The notes: generated from the letters alone by a model not told the origin. A stretch of DNA of 6,734 bases from Aphodomonas sp964553125 (GCA_964553125.1 CAZKJW010000118.1:1-6734), one strand, 5' to 3'. Positions 1-6,570 are shown, counted from the stretch's first letter. Program-made: numbers and translations.

Positions 1-845
1 AATACGCCCATGCCGCACAGCAGCACGCCGCAGAGGAAAATCATCAGCGCCGCAAGGGCGGCAAGCGGGGCGGAATGGCCGCAGCAGACGAGAATCAGCC
101 GCACCAGCAGCCATACCGCGCCCAGCGCGGTGAAACCTGCGCCGGCCGCCAGCATCCACACCACCGGCTTGTCAGAGAAGGAGAGAATGCCGTCGCTGGC
201 AAGGCGCAGCATTTTTTTGAGCGTGTATTTCGTTTCGCCCGCGAAGCGCGCGCTGCGATGGAACAGCACCTCGGTCTGCCGGAAGCCCATCCACGCGAAA
301 AGCCCGCGCAGAAAACGGCGATGCTCGGGCATCGCGCGCAGCACGTCCGCCACGCGGCGGTCGATCAGGCGGAAATCGCCCGTGTCGGCCGGAATCGGAA
401 CGCCCGACATGCCGCGCAGAACGCGGTAGAAGCCCCACGCCGTCAGCTTTTTCATGGCGGTTTCGCCGTCGCGGCGGCTGCGCTTGCCGTACACGACCTC
501 ATAGCCCTCGCGCCATTTTTCGGCCATGGCGGGAATCAGCTCCGGCGGATCCTGCAGGTCGCAGTCGATGATGACGATCGCATCGCCGCGCGCCGCGTCC
601 ACGCCCGCGCTCACGGCAACCTGATGGCCGAAGTTGCGCGAAAAATGCAGCGTGCGCACCTGCGGATGCTCGGCGGCCAGCGCGCGCAGAATATCCGCCG
701 TCGCGTCGCGGCTGCCGTCGTCGATGAAGATCAGCTCATAGCTTTCGTTCATGCCGCGCATGACGGCGTCCAGCCGCTCAAACGACTGCTGCAGAACTTC
801 CTGCTCGTTGAAGGCTGGCACTACGACGGAAAACACGGGGTTCAC
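1..845 (-). CDS. GT2 family polyprenyl-phosphate glycosyltransferase (DPM/GtrB/ArnC-like), C-terminus cut by window edge
   Basis: Probable membrane-anchored glycosyltransferase that moves a sugar from a nucleotide sugar to a polyprenyl phosphate (undecaprenyl phosphate) on the cytoplasmic face. About 281 codons are present; the 3' end lies outside the window. Translating the minus strand from the GTG at 845 gives a GT-A fold start (VFSVVVPAFNEQEVL, residues 4-18), IDDGSRD (41-47), the FSRNFGHQ block (68-75), and the DCDLQDPPE motif (94-102) with its metal-binding D-x-D. DTGDFRLIDRR (154-164) and RFAGETKY (200-207) are typical of the GtrB/ArnC/dolichol-phosphate-mannose synthase group. Two hydrophobic stretches follow, about 228-255 and 259-281, matching the usual C-terminal pair of membrane segments. 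The GTG start is chosen because it overlaps the stop of the mazG gene (GTGA, 842-845) and AGGAGG lies 10 bases upstream (856-861). The donor sugar cannot be told. Family assignment is firm; exact substrate is unknown. Confidence 0.93.
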   Translation of the reverse strand, partial: MNPVFSVVVPAFNEQEVLQQSFERLDAVMRGMNESYELIFIDDGSRDATADILRALAAEHPQVRTLHFSRNFGHQVAVSAGVDAARGDAIVIIDCDLQDPPELIPAMAEKWREGYEVVYGKRSRRDGETAMKKLTAWGFYRVLRGMSGVPIPADTGDFRLIDRRVADVLRAMPEHRRFLRGLFAWMGFRQTEVLFHRSARFAGETKYTLKKMLRLASDGILSFSDKPVVWMLAAGAGFTALGAVWLLVRLILVCCGHSAPLAALAALMIFLCGVLLCGMGV

Positions 846-2281
846 GCTTCCTTCGCCTCCTTTTCATGGCGCTTAGCCTGCGCCCAGTAGGATTCCATCT
901 GCGCGAGGGTCATGCCGGAAAGCGTTTTGCCCTCGCTTTGCGCCGCCTGCTCCATAAACTCGAAGCGGCGGATGAATTTCTCAGTCGCCTTATCCAGCGC
1001 CAGCTCGGGCTGCACGCCGCAGAGCCGCGCCGCGTGCGCCGCGGCAAACAGCAGATCGCCGAACTCCTCCTCCGGGTCGCGGCCGGCGTCCAGTTCCTCG
1101 CGCACTTCGCCGTTCTCCTCGCTGATTTTATCGAGCGCTTCGCGCGGGTCGGCCCAGTCGAAGCCAATTTGGTGCGCCTTGTTCTGTACTTTGCTTGCGC
1201 GCATCAGCGCGGGAAGGCTGTCGGGCACGTCGCGCATGACTTCGGACGTGCTGCGCAGGCCCTTTTCTTCCTTCTTAATCTGCTCCCAGCTTTTGGAAAC
1301 CTCCTCCGCGTCGGCGCAGGAACGATCGCCGAAAATGTGGCGGTGGCGGCTGATCATTTTCTTGCAGATGGCCGACGTTACGTCGGTGATGGCAAACTCG
1401 GCATGTTCCTCCGCCACGCGCGAATGGAACACCACCTGAAGCATCACGTCGCCCAGCTCGTCGGCAATGCGGTCGGGGTCGCCCTCGTTGATGGCCGCGA
1501 CGACCTCGTGCGCTTCCTCAAGCATGTACTGGCGGAGCGATTCGTGCGTCTGCTCCAGATCCCACGGACAGCCGTCGCCCCGGCGGCGCAGGCGCGCCAT
1601 GATGTCCAGCAGGTCGCCGAACGTATAGCGGGTGCGCTCAGAGAGCGGGGAAGCAGGGAGATAGACGCTGGTGAGATGATCGTAATGCTCCTGCCGGTCG
1701 AGGTCTTCCAGCGCAATGCGCTGGGAATCGAACTGCACCTGCGTCTCCGCGTCGTAGATTTCAAGCAGCTTCAGCTTGACGTCGCCGGCGGTCAGGCGGC
1801 TGTTCAGTTCCGTCAGCACCAGCGGCAGCGACGGGTTCAAGTCCTGCACGCGCAGATCGGCGGCGGGGAAGGCCGCTACGCCCTGATCGCCCGCGAAGCC
1901 GTTCTCCAGCGCGCGCGCGCGGGCTGCATCCGTCTGCGTCACGCCCGCAAGCACGCGAAGCGGCACACCGCGCCGCACAAGCTCCGCGACGGTCTCATCG
2001 CCGGTCGGGTCGGGCACGGCGTAAACGCCGCTGGGGGTCGCCTGCGCAAAGCGCAGCACGGCGTCCGCAGCGGCCTGCGCCAGCTCGTCGTAATCCTCCG
2101 TTTCGTCATAGAGCGCGTCGAGCGTTTTGTAGGGCACAAGATTTTTTTCGAGCCACGCGGCGACGCCGTGACGTCCCGTGCGAAGCAGCACGGCGGGCGC
2201 GTCCAGCAGCGCCTCCGCCGCGCCGAGCGTGAGAAATTCCGGGCTTTCCGGCCCGAGGGCGACGACAGTGATCGGATTCAT
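842..2281 (-). CDS. mazG: MazG nucleotide pyrophosphohydrolase fused to N-terminal tetrapyrrole-methylase-like domain (YabN type)
   Basis: 479 residues, full length for the YabN-type fusion (about 490 in Bacillus). Residues 1 to about 215 resemble SAM-dependent tetrapyrrole (corrin/porphyrin) methylases, ending with LTSVYLP (203-209). Two MazG domains follow. The first has the CPWD signature (238-241), the metal-binding EExxE at 255-259 and ExxD at 275-278. The second has KVQNKAHQIGFDW (364-376), EExxE at 388-392 and ExxD at 406-409. MazG hydrolyses NTPs to NMP and pyrophosphate in the cytosol, clearing aberrant nucleotides or tuning nucleotide pools. The methylase signatures look eroded: the usual GLGxGD reads ALGPES (8-13), the usual VPGxP reads VPDPTG (89-94), and the SFLD motif is not found, so methyl transfer is doubtful. 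The start is set by GGAGG at 2286-2290, four bases before ATG and inside the end of the flippase gene. Its stop overlaps the glycosyltransferase start, implying translational coupling. Confidence 0.95.
   Translation of the reverse strand: MNPITVVALGPESPEFLTLGAAEALLDAPAVLLRTGRHGVAAWLEKNLVPYKTLDALYDETEDYDELAQAAADAVLRFAQATPSGVYAVPDPTGDETVAELVRRGVPLRVLAGVTQTDAARARALENGFAGDQGVAAFPAADLRVQDLNPSLPLVLTELNSRLTAGDVKLKLLEIYDAETQVQFDSQRIALEDLDRQEHYDHLTSVYLPASPLSERTRYTFGDLLDIMARLRRRGDGCPWDLEQTHESLRQYMLEEAHEVVAAINEGDPDRIADELGDVMLQVVFHSRVAEEHAEFAITDVTSAICKKMISRHRHIFGDRSCADAEEVSKSWEQIKKEEKGLRSTSEVMRDVPDSLPALMRASKVQNKAHQIGFDWADPREALDKISEENGEVREELDAGRDPEEEFGDLLFAAAHAARLCGVQPELALDKATEKFIRRFEFMEQAAQSEGKTLSGMTLAQMESYWAQAKRHEKEAKEA
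856..861 (-). promoter_or_regulatory. Ribosome binding site of the glycosyltransferase, inside the mazG 3' end
   Basis: AGGAGG on the minus strand lies 10 bases before the GTG at 845, within the last codons of mazG. A weaker AAGGA lies between it and the start. The long spacing and GTG start suggest that initiation leans on ribosomes ending at the overlapping mazG stop. Confidence 0.65.
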
Positions 2282-2282
2282 G

Positions 2283-3884
2283 TTACCTCCACAAATGCAG
2301 CTTCAGCATCAGTTTTTCGAGCTTGCGTCCGCCGGGAACCTGCTTGAGATCGCTGCGGCGCACCGCCTTGACGGCCAGCGCCAGCGCGAAATAGACGACG
2401 ACGCCGAACGCAACGGCGATGATTGTGTTTGCGCGGCGCTGCATGTTCAGCACGTGCGTCAGCGCGGCGACAGCCGCCGCCATACCCAGCGTAGCCGCGC
2501 CGGGGCGCAGGAGAAGCTCGCTCCAGCTGAGGCGGATATGCAGCTTCGCGGCGATATAATACAGGTTGACGGCGGTGGAAACGACATAGCAGACCATGGA
2601 AGAAATGGGCGCGCCGTATACGTTCAGGGAAGGAATGGCGACGAGGATATAGTTCAGCACAATCTTGCACGCCACGCCCGCAACGAGCGAATACATCGGA
2701 ATTTTCTGCTTGCCTACGCCCTGCAGAACGCCCGTCGTGGCTTGCACGAGCGTGAAGGGGAGAATCGTCAGCGCGCTGAGCGAGAGAATGCGCCCCGTGA
2801 TGGCGATTTCATCGGCGGGAATGCGATAGAGCAGGTTGATGATTTCAGTCGAGAGCAGCGACATGCCCACCGCACAGGGAAAGCCGATCAGGCTGCCCAT
2901 GCGCAGCCCGAGCATGGAAGCGTGATTCATCTGCGCTGGGCTGTTTTTCATGTGCGCGGCGGAGATGGTCGGCACAAGGCCGATGCAGATGGCCGTGGCC
3001 ATGGCCGTCGGCACGTTGATGAGCGTGACGGCGCAGCCGGTCAGCATCCCGTAGAGCTTTGTGGCCATCTGTGCGTCGAAGCCTGCGGTGGCCAGCCGGC
3101 GGGGGATCATGGCGGAATCGACGTAGCTGGCAATGGGCATGATCATGGAGCCGATGGTGATGGGAATGGCGACGAAGATGAGCTTTTTGGCAAGCGAGCG
3201 GCTGTCGGGCACAGGCTCCGTCTGCGCGGCTTCCAGCGGCAGCGCGTCGGCCTGCTCGCGGCGATACATGAAATAGACGTAGACGAGCGCCAGCAGCTCG
3301 GAGACGGAAATGCCCGCGAGCGTGCCTGCGGCGGCATGGACGAGGCTTCTGCGCGCGCCCAGATACGTCAGCGGCAGCGAGACGACGAGCTTTCCCGCCT
3401 GCTCGATGATCTGCGAGATGGCCGTGGGCGTCATGCGCCGGTGCCCCTGCAAATAGCCGCGGAAGGCGGACATGATCGACACAATCAGGATGGACGGCGC
3501 AAGCGCAATGAAGCCGATATAGATTTCCGGCGTGTTGCGCTGGCTGGCGAGCATGCCGGAAAACGCGATCATCAGCGCCGTCAGGATCAGCCCGGCCGAT
3601 GCGAGAATCGGCAGCGCAGTGCGCAGGATTTTCTTTGCGCTGCGATGATTGCCGAGCGTCACGCTTTCCGAAACGAGACGCGAAATGGCGACCGGAACGC
3701 CGGCAGTGGAAATGGAAAGCAGCATCGTGTAGGTGGGATAAACCAGCATATACAGGCCAAGCCACTCGGTGCCGAGGCTGTTTGTCAGCGGAATGCGGAA
3801 AACCAGCCCGATCACCTTGGAGAGCAGCCCGATAAAGCCGAGAATGGCGACGCCGCCAATGAAACCCTCTTGCTTACGGCTCAT
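2283..3884 (-). CDS. MOP-superfamily polysaccharide/lipid-linked saccharide flippase, SpoVB/YabM/MurJ-like
   Basis: 533-residue polytopic membrane protein of the oligosaccharidyl-lipid flippase branch of the MOP superfamily (SpoVB, YabM, YtgP and MurJ relatives, usually about 510-550 residues with about 14 membrane helices). Hydrophobic segments run through almost the whole chain; a polar linker lies at about 209-232. Family-typical blocks are the N-terminal GLLSKVIGLVFRIPLTNSLG (19-38), FRGYLQGHRRMTPTAISQ (141-158) and VPTAMATAICIGLVPTIS (291-308). These proteins carry undecaprenyl-linked saccharides, such as lipid II or other glycan precursors, across the membrane; which one cannot be decided here. 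The ATG at 3884 is preferred over an in-frame ATG at 3938 because GGGAGG sits four bases before it. It heads a three-gene operon and ends one base before mazG. The flippase-MazG order matches yabM-yabN of Bacillus subtilis, supporting a YabM-like identity over true MurJ. No lesions seen. Confidence 0.93.
   Translation of the reverse strand: MSRKQEGFIGGVAILGFIGLLSKVIGLVFRIPLTNSLGTEWLGLYMLVYPTYTMLLSISTAGVPVAISRLVSESVTLGNHRSAKKILRTALPILASAGLILTALMIAFSGMLASQRNTPEIYIGFIALAPSILIVSIMSAFRGYLQGHRRMTPTAISQIIEQAGKLVVSLPLTYLGARRSLVHAAAGTLAGISVSELLALVYVYFMYRREQADALPLEAAQTEPVPDSRSLAKKLIFVAIPITIGSMIMPIASYVDSAMIPRRLATAGFDAQMATKLYGMLTGCAVTLINVPTAMATAICIGLVPTISAAHMKNSPAQMNHASMLGLRMGSLIGFPCAVGMSLLSTEIINLLYRIPADEIAITGRILSLSALTILPFTLVQATTGVLQGVGKQKIPMYSLVAGVACKIVLNYILVAIPSLNVYGAPISSMVCYVVSTAVNLYYIAAKLHIRLSWSELLLRPGAATLGMAAAVAALTHVLNMQRRANTIIAVAFGVVVYFALALAVKAVRRSDLKQVPGGRKLEKLMLKLHLWR
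2286..2290 (-). promoter_or_regulatory. mazG ribosome binding site embedded in the end of the flippase gene
   Basis: GGAGG on the minus strand overlaps the last two sense codons (TGG AGG) of the flippase gene. Its TAA stop follows directly, then one base, then the mazG ATG at 2281. A ribosome finishing the flippase therefore covers the mazG initiation site, so the two are probably translated together. Confidence 0.85.
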
Positions 3885-3888
3885 GGTA

Positions 3889-3894
3889 CCTCCC
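3889..3894 (-). promoter_or_regulatory. Ribosome binding site of the flippase gene
   Basis: GGGAGG on the minus strand, four bases before the ATG at 3884. It decides the start: the in-frame ATG at 3938 would add 18 polar residues, would lie within about 15 bases of the predicted transcription start, and has no comparable Shine-Dalgarno sequence. Confidence 0.85.
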
Positions 3895-3926
3895 TGAGAA
3901 AAGAACGTTGTATCCTTTGCGGCGCT

Positions 3927-3947
3927 GCGCGCCTTCAAAAAGCGCGC
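3927..3947 (-). other. GC-rich hairpin in the flippase mRNA leader
   Basis: Perfect six-base arms GCGCGC (3927-3932 and 3942-3947) enclose a nine-base loop, just downstream of the predicted transcription start. On the RNA strand there is no U tract after the stem, so it is not a terminator. It might stabilise the 5' end or modulate translation, but in GC-rich DNA it could be chance. Confidence 0.3.
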
Positions 3948-3959
3948 GGCCCAACCTTT

Positions 3960-3988
3960 ATTATATCAAATTGCGGCGCGCATATCAA
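3960..3988 (-). promoter_or_regulatory. Sigma-A-type promoter of the flippase-mazG-glycosyltransferase operon
   Basis: On the minus strand a -35 box TTGATA (3983-3988) is separated by 17 bases from a perfect -10 box TATAAT (3960-3965). Transcription should begin near 3953, giving a leader of about 70 bases before the ATG at 3884. Five of six -35 bases match consensus. No other promoter is evident between the three genes, so it probably serves all of them. Confidence 0.8.
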
Positions 3989-3995
3989 TCTCCGA

Positions 3996-4006
3996 CATTC
4001 GGAAAG
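3996..4006 (+). repeat. Left copy of 11-bp direct repeat at the edge of the AT-richer segment
   Basis: CATTCGGAAAG occurs here and at 6560-6570 in the same orientation, with partial similarity continuing for about ten bases after each copy. The two copies lie close to where base composition changes on either side of melA and the esterase remnant. Exact 11-base matches arise several times by chance among all position pairs in a window this size, so the link is weak. Confidence 0.25.
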
Positions 4007-4019
4007 CGGGGGAAAGGCG

Positions 4020-4031
4020 TGTAGCGCTACA
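4020..4031. promoter_or_regulatory. Candidate LacI-family operator (palindrome TGTAGCGCTACA)
   Basis: A perfect 12-bp palindrome with a central CG and TGTA/TACA ends, the general form of LacI/GalR-family operators. It lies 32 bases upstream of the flippase -35 box and about 146 bases upstream of the melA -35 box. LacI-family repressors commonly control alpha-galactoside genes, which makes melA the likelier target, but the position far upstream is unusual for simple repression. One or two 12-bp palindromes are expected by chance in DNA of this length, and no regulator gene is in the window. Confidence 0.35.
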
Positions 4032-4177
4032 ATACATCTTGCACACCGACCGCCCAAAAAGAAATGAGACTTGAGAGCCAATCTGTTATAGTTGAGTCGC
4101 AGCAACGCCCGCCCCATGCGACCACTGCACTGGCTGTCACCAAAGGAACAGTTCTCACAGGTTGGTGTATGAAATGT

Positions 4178-4207
4178 TTGACAAACCTGCAATGCTTCCA
4201 GTATAAT
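4178..4207 (+). promoter_or_regulatory. Consensus sigma-A-type promoter of melA
   Basis: TTGACA (4178-4183) and TATAAT (4202-4207) are both exact consensus boxes, 18 bases apart. Transcription should start near 4214, giving a leader of about 24 bases with AAGGGGA (4224-4230) before the ATG at 4238. A promoter this strong ahead of a sugar-catabolism gene suggests that repression, rather than weak recognition, keeps it in check when not needed. Confidence 0.88.
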
Positions 4208-4237
4208 AAATATACAATTCTGAAAGGGGAAGTTCAT

Positions 4238-5545
4238 ATGCTGAAGATCACCTTTATGGGCGCTGGTTCCACGGTGTTCGCCAAGAATGTGCTGGGCGAC
4301 AGCATGGTGACGCCTGCGCTGGAGAACAGTGTTATCGCGCTGTATGACATCGACGAAAAGCGTCTGGAAGAAAGCTACCTGATGCTGACGGCCATCAGCA
4401 ACAACCTGGGCAACAAGGCCCGCATCGAAAAGTACTGCGGCGTTGAGAACCGCAAGGATGCGCTGCGCGGCGCGAAGTATGTCATTAACGCCATTCAGGT
4501 GGGTGGCTACGAGCCCTGCACCGTGACGGACTTCGAGCTCCCGAAGAAGTACGGCCTGCGCCAGACCATTGCAGACACGCTGGGCATCGGCGGCATTTTC
4601 CGTGCGTTGCGCACCATCCCCGTGATGATCGACTTCGTCCATGAGATGGAAGAAGTCTGCCCGGACGCTTGGTTTCTGAACTATACCAACCCCATGGCGA
4701 TGCTGACCGGTGCGGTGCTGCAATACACCGGCATCAAGACCGTAGGTCTGTGCCACAGCGTGCAGGTGTGTGCCAAGAGCCTGTTTGAATCCGTGGGCAT
4801 GGAGAATGATCCTGATGTGCAGACGAAGATCGCCGGTATCAACCATATGGCGTGGCTGCTGGAGATCACCAAGAACGGCAAGGATCTATATCCCGAAATC
4901 AAGGCCAGGGCTGCTGCATTGACTGAAAAGCACAACAACATGGTTCGTCTGGAAATCATGAAGCGCTTTGGTTACTATGTCACGGAATCCAGCGAGCACA
5001 ACGCCGAATATACACCTTATTTCATTAAGGACAAGTATCCTGAACTGATCGACCGCTTTAACATTCCGCTGGATGAGTATCCCCGCCGCTGCATCAAGCA
5101 GATTGCCGACTGGGAGCATCGTCGCGACGAATTGACAAAGGATCCGCATCTGACCCACACTCGCTCCCATGAGTACGCTAGCTACATCATGGAAGCTATG
5201 GAAACCAACAAGCCCTTTAAAATCGGCGGCAACGTGCTGAACAACGGCTTGATCACCAACCTGCCCCGCAAGGCTTGCGTTGAAGTTCCCTGTCTGGTGG
5301 ATGCCAGCGGCGTAACTCCCTGCTATATTGGCGATTTGCCCGAGCAGTGCGCCGCCCTGAACCGTACCAACATTAATGTGCAGCTGCTGACGATTGAAGC
5401 TGCCATGACCCACAGCAAGGACAAGATCTATCAGGCAGCCATGATGGATCCCCATCTGCAGAGCGAGCTGTCTATTGACGACATCGTTAGCCTGTGCGAC
5501 GATCTGATCGTGGCCCACGAAGGCTGGCTGCCGGAATATCATTAA
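4238..5545 (+). CDS. melA: Alpha-galactosidase, glycoside hydrolase family 4 (MelA)
   Basis: 435 residues, close to the 451 of Escherichia coli MelA and similar to it nearly end to end. It hydrolyses alpha-galactosides such as melibiose in the cytosol by the GH4 mechanism, which needs NAD and a divalent metal (Mn) and works by oxidation at C3, elimination, addition and reduction. The N-terminal NAD-binding fold shows ITFMGAGST (4-12) and LYDID at 35-39. GGYEPCTVTDFE (89-100), QTIADTLG (109-116), NYTNPMAM (148-155), GLCHSVQ (170-176), AGINHMAW (199-206) and ESSEHNAEYTP (250-260) are MelA signatures. Cys172 and His203 are the expected metal ligands. The ATG at 4238 is chosen for its Shine-Dalgarno seven bases upstream and the consensus promoter; the open frame continues upstream but precedes that promoter. 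It stands alone: no transporter, regulator or galactose gene is adjacent. Its codons are less GC-rich than those of the flippase operon, which hints at transfer. Confidence 0.97.
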   Translation: MLKITFMGAGSTVFAKNVLGDSMVTPALENSVIALYDIDEKRLEESYLMLTAISNNLGNKARIEKYCGVENRKDALRGAKYVINAIQVGGYEPCTVTDFELPKKYGLRQTIADTLGIGGIFRALRTIPVMIDFVHEMEEVCPDAWFLNYTNPMAMLTGAVLQYTGIKTVGLCHSVQVCAKSLFESVGMENDPDVQTKIAGINHMAWLLEITKNGKDLYPEIKARAAALTEKHNNMVRLEIMKRFGYYVTESSEHNAEYTPYFIKDKYPELIDRFNIPLDEYPRRCIKQIADWEHRRDELTKDPHLTHTRSHEYASYIMEAMETNKPFKIGGNVLNNGLITNLPRKACVEVPCLVDASGVTPCYIGDLPEQCAALNRTNINVQLLTIEAAMTHSKDKIYQAAMMDPHLQSELSIDDIVSLCDDLIVAHEGWLPEYH

Positions 5546-5557
5546 AAAATCATGAAG

Positions 5558-5597
5558 CAAAAGCTCCAGCGGCAGGTTTTTGTTGCTGGAGCTTTTG
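5558..5597. terminator. Bidirectional rho-independent terminator between melA and the esterase remnant
   Basis: Perfect 13-base arms (CAAAAGCTCCAGC at 5558-5570 and its complement at 5585-5597) enclose a 14-base loop, starting 13 bases after the melA stop. The plus strand has TTTTG within the arm and TTT after it; the minus strand likewise has TTTTG in the arm and an A-rich stretch (5544-5549) beyond. It therefore suits both melA and the convergent esterase, whose last stop at 5606 lies eight bases from the hairpin. Confidence 0.88.
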
Positions 5598-5605
5598 TTT
5601 ATGAA

Positions 5606-6509
5606 TTACATACCCAGCATGAAGAGTAACGACCTGTCTTCCCCTTCGGGGCGTCGCTCATGACGGAAGTCTGGATAAATGACCATGTCTTTGGGCGCTG
5701 CGATTTTATTATATACAGCAAACTGGCTGGAGGGCGGACAGAAGTTGTCCATCGGGCCTGTCTACCACAACGTTTAGCCTTGATTCTATGAGCCATGTGC
5801 TGGTTATCAATGTAGCCGAGCAATGTAAATATTTCGTCCTCATATATGTGTTGCGAATCACGCTGACGGAAATAATCACACAAGAAAGGATGCATTGGCA
5901 CAGTGCGATTTAACGTTGGCGTTAATTCGGAACAAGCCAATGTGAGTCTACCCCCTTGTGAAGCGCCCGGTGCACCAGCGCGGTTTTTATCAACTTCCGG
6001 CATAGCCATCAAAATGCGTGCCATTTGTGCTGCGTCTGAACAATTTGTCGGAAGAGAAGCTGGAAGGGGTCATCACTTTCAAGCCCGCGGATAATATGAC
6101 CGTGAAAGGTGTCACCCTTTACGTGGCCGACATCTTCAGATTCATCTGCTTATCCACGACAATCCACGGCAGAAACAATGAAGCCTGCTTGTACATAGGG
6201 CAGTAGATAGAAAAAGTCAGGAGCTTTGCTTGTATAGCCGTGAAAACGGTAAATGACTGGCAACGGATCCTTCATATTTTGTGGGCGGGCGAGTTTGCAA
6301 TGAATTCGTGAACCGCCAATACCAACGAAATACATATCATAGCACTCTGCACCTGGAAATTGAAAAGCTGCCTTTGATAATTCATAGGATGTTCCGAGTG
6401 CTTCCATTTCTTTTACAGACGTATCCCAGAATTTATCAATATTAGTAGGGCATGGATTGCTGCCTTGGAATTGTTTCGGTTCACTAAGCTGCATATCCAG
6501 AATAGGCAT
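5606..6509 (-). pseudogene. Degenerate carbohydrate esterase family 7 gene (acetyl xylan esterase / cephalosporin-C deacetylase)
   Basis: Intact members are alpha/beta hydrolases of about 320 residues that remove acetyl groups from xylo-oligosaccharides. Reading the minus strand from ATG 6509, frame one gives the N-terminal part (MPILDMQL, FQFPGAECYDMYFVG, YRFHGYTSKAPDFF, VSAVDCRG) and then meets TAA at 6150-6152 where the family usually has Gln (RGQG). The same frame continues with family-like EDVGHVKGDT and GHIIRGLE to RQI, then shifts by one base near 6040. Frame two gives MARILMAMPEVDKNRAGA, the nucleophile block GASQGG and PFLCDY. About 17-18 residues appear missing after CDY (near 5871) before DEIFTLLGYID. 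A second shift at 5760-5772 leads to frame three: TGPMDNFCPPS with the catalytic Asp, then YPDFRHE with the catalytic His, ending at TAA 5606. No good ribosome binding site precedes 6509; a GTG at 6557 is an in-frame alternative. The gene is AT-rich compared with the flippase operon. It is almost certainly non-functional. Confidence 0.88.
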
Positions 6510-6559
6510 GGAGTTGATTTGCGTCAAGAATGGAACCTTCCATGAGAATCGTTTCACGG

Positions 6560-6570
6560 CATTCGGAAAG
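6560..6570 (+). repeat. Right copy of 11-bp direct repeat
   Basis: Second copy of CATTCGGAAAG, matching 3996-4006, located just upstream of the esterase remnant and shortly before the sequence becomes GC-rich again at about 6585. It might mark an old insertion or excision boundary. Confidence 0.25.

Larger units (their letters stand above)
3885..4237. other. Divergent intergenic region between flippase operon and melA
   Basis: 353 bases with no gene that I can support. From left to right it holds the flippase ribosome binding site, a GC-rich hairpin in the flippase leader, the minus-strand promoter at 3960-3988, a 12-bp palindrome at 4020-4031, and the plus-strand melA promoter at 4178-4207. 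Two further weak inverted repeats are visible: GTCGCA (4096-4101) with TGCGAC (4117-4122), and CAGGTT (4158-4163) with AACCTG (4184-4189). The second pair brackets the melA -35 box, but arms of six bases are expected by chance. The melA reading frame is open back to an ATG at 4064, but that lies upstream of the melA promoter and lacks a ribosome binding site, so I do not call it coding. Confidence 0.75.

Noticed and set aside
2178..4067. A 629-codon open frame on the plus strand, and similar long plus-strand frames at 75-890 and 866-2347
   Set aside because: They are antisense to the glycosyltransferase, mazG and flippase genes, have skewed Arg/His/Gly/Asp-rich compositions typical of GC-rich shadow frames, and show no recognisable domain. 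The minus-strand genes have clear family motifs and ribosome binding sites.
4064..4237. In-frame N-terminal extension of melA from an ATG at 4064
   Set aside because: The consensus promoter at 4178-4207 lies inside this stretch, there is no ribosome binding site before 4064, and the family's N-terminus begins right at the nucleotide-binding strand encoded from 4238.
3935..4846. A 303-codon minus-strand open frame opposite melA, and another at 4886-5560
   Set aside because: Antisense to a complete, well-matched GH4 gene, with low-information His/Gln-rich translations and no motifs.
5599..6024. A separate small gene of about 141 codons on the minus strand
   Set aside because: Its first 80 or so residues are the middle of the CE7 esterase and its last part is out-of-frame sequence, so it is a fragment of the pseudogene rather than a gene of its own.
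6499..6527. Minus-strand TTGACG (6522-6527), 17 bases, TATTCT (6499-6504), resembling a promoter for the esterase
   Set aside because: The -10 box lies downstream of the only good start codon (6509), so it could not transcribe the intact start. Probably chance similarity.
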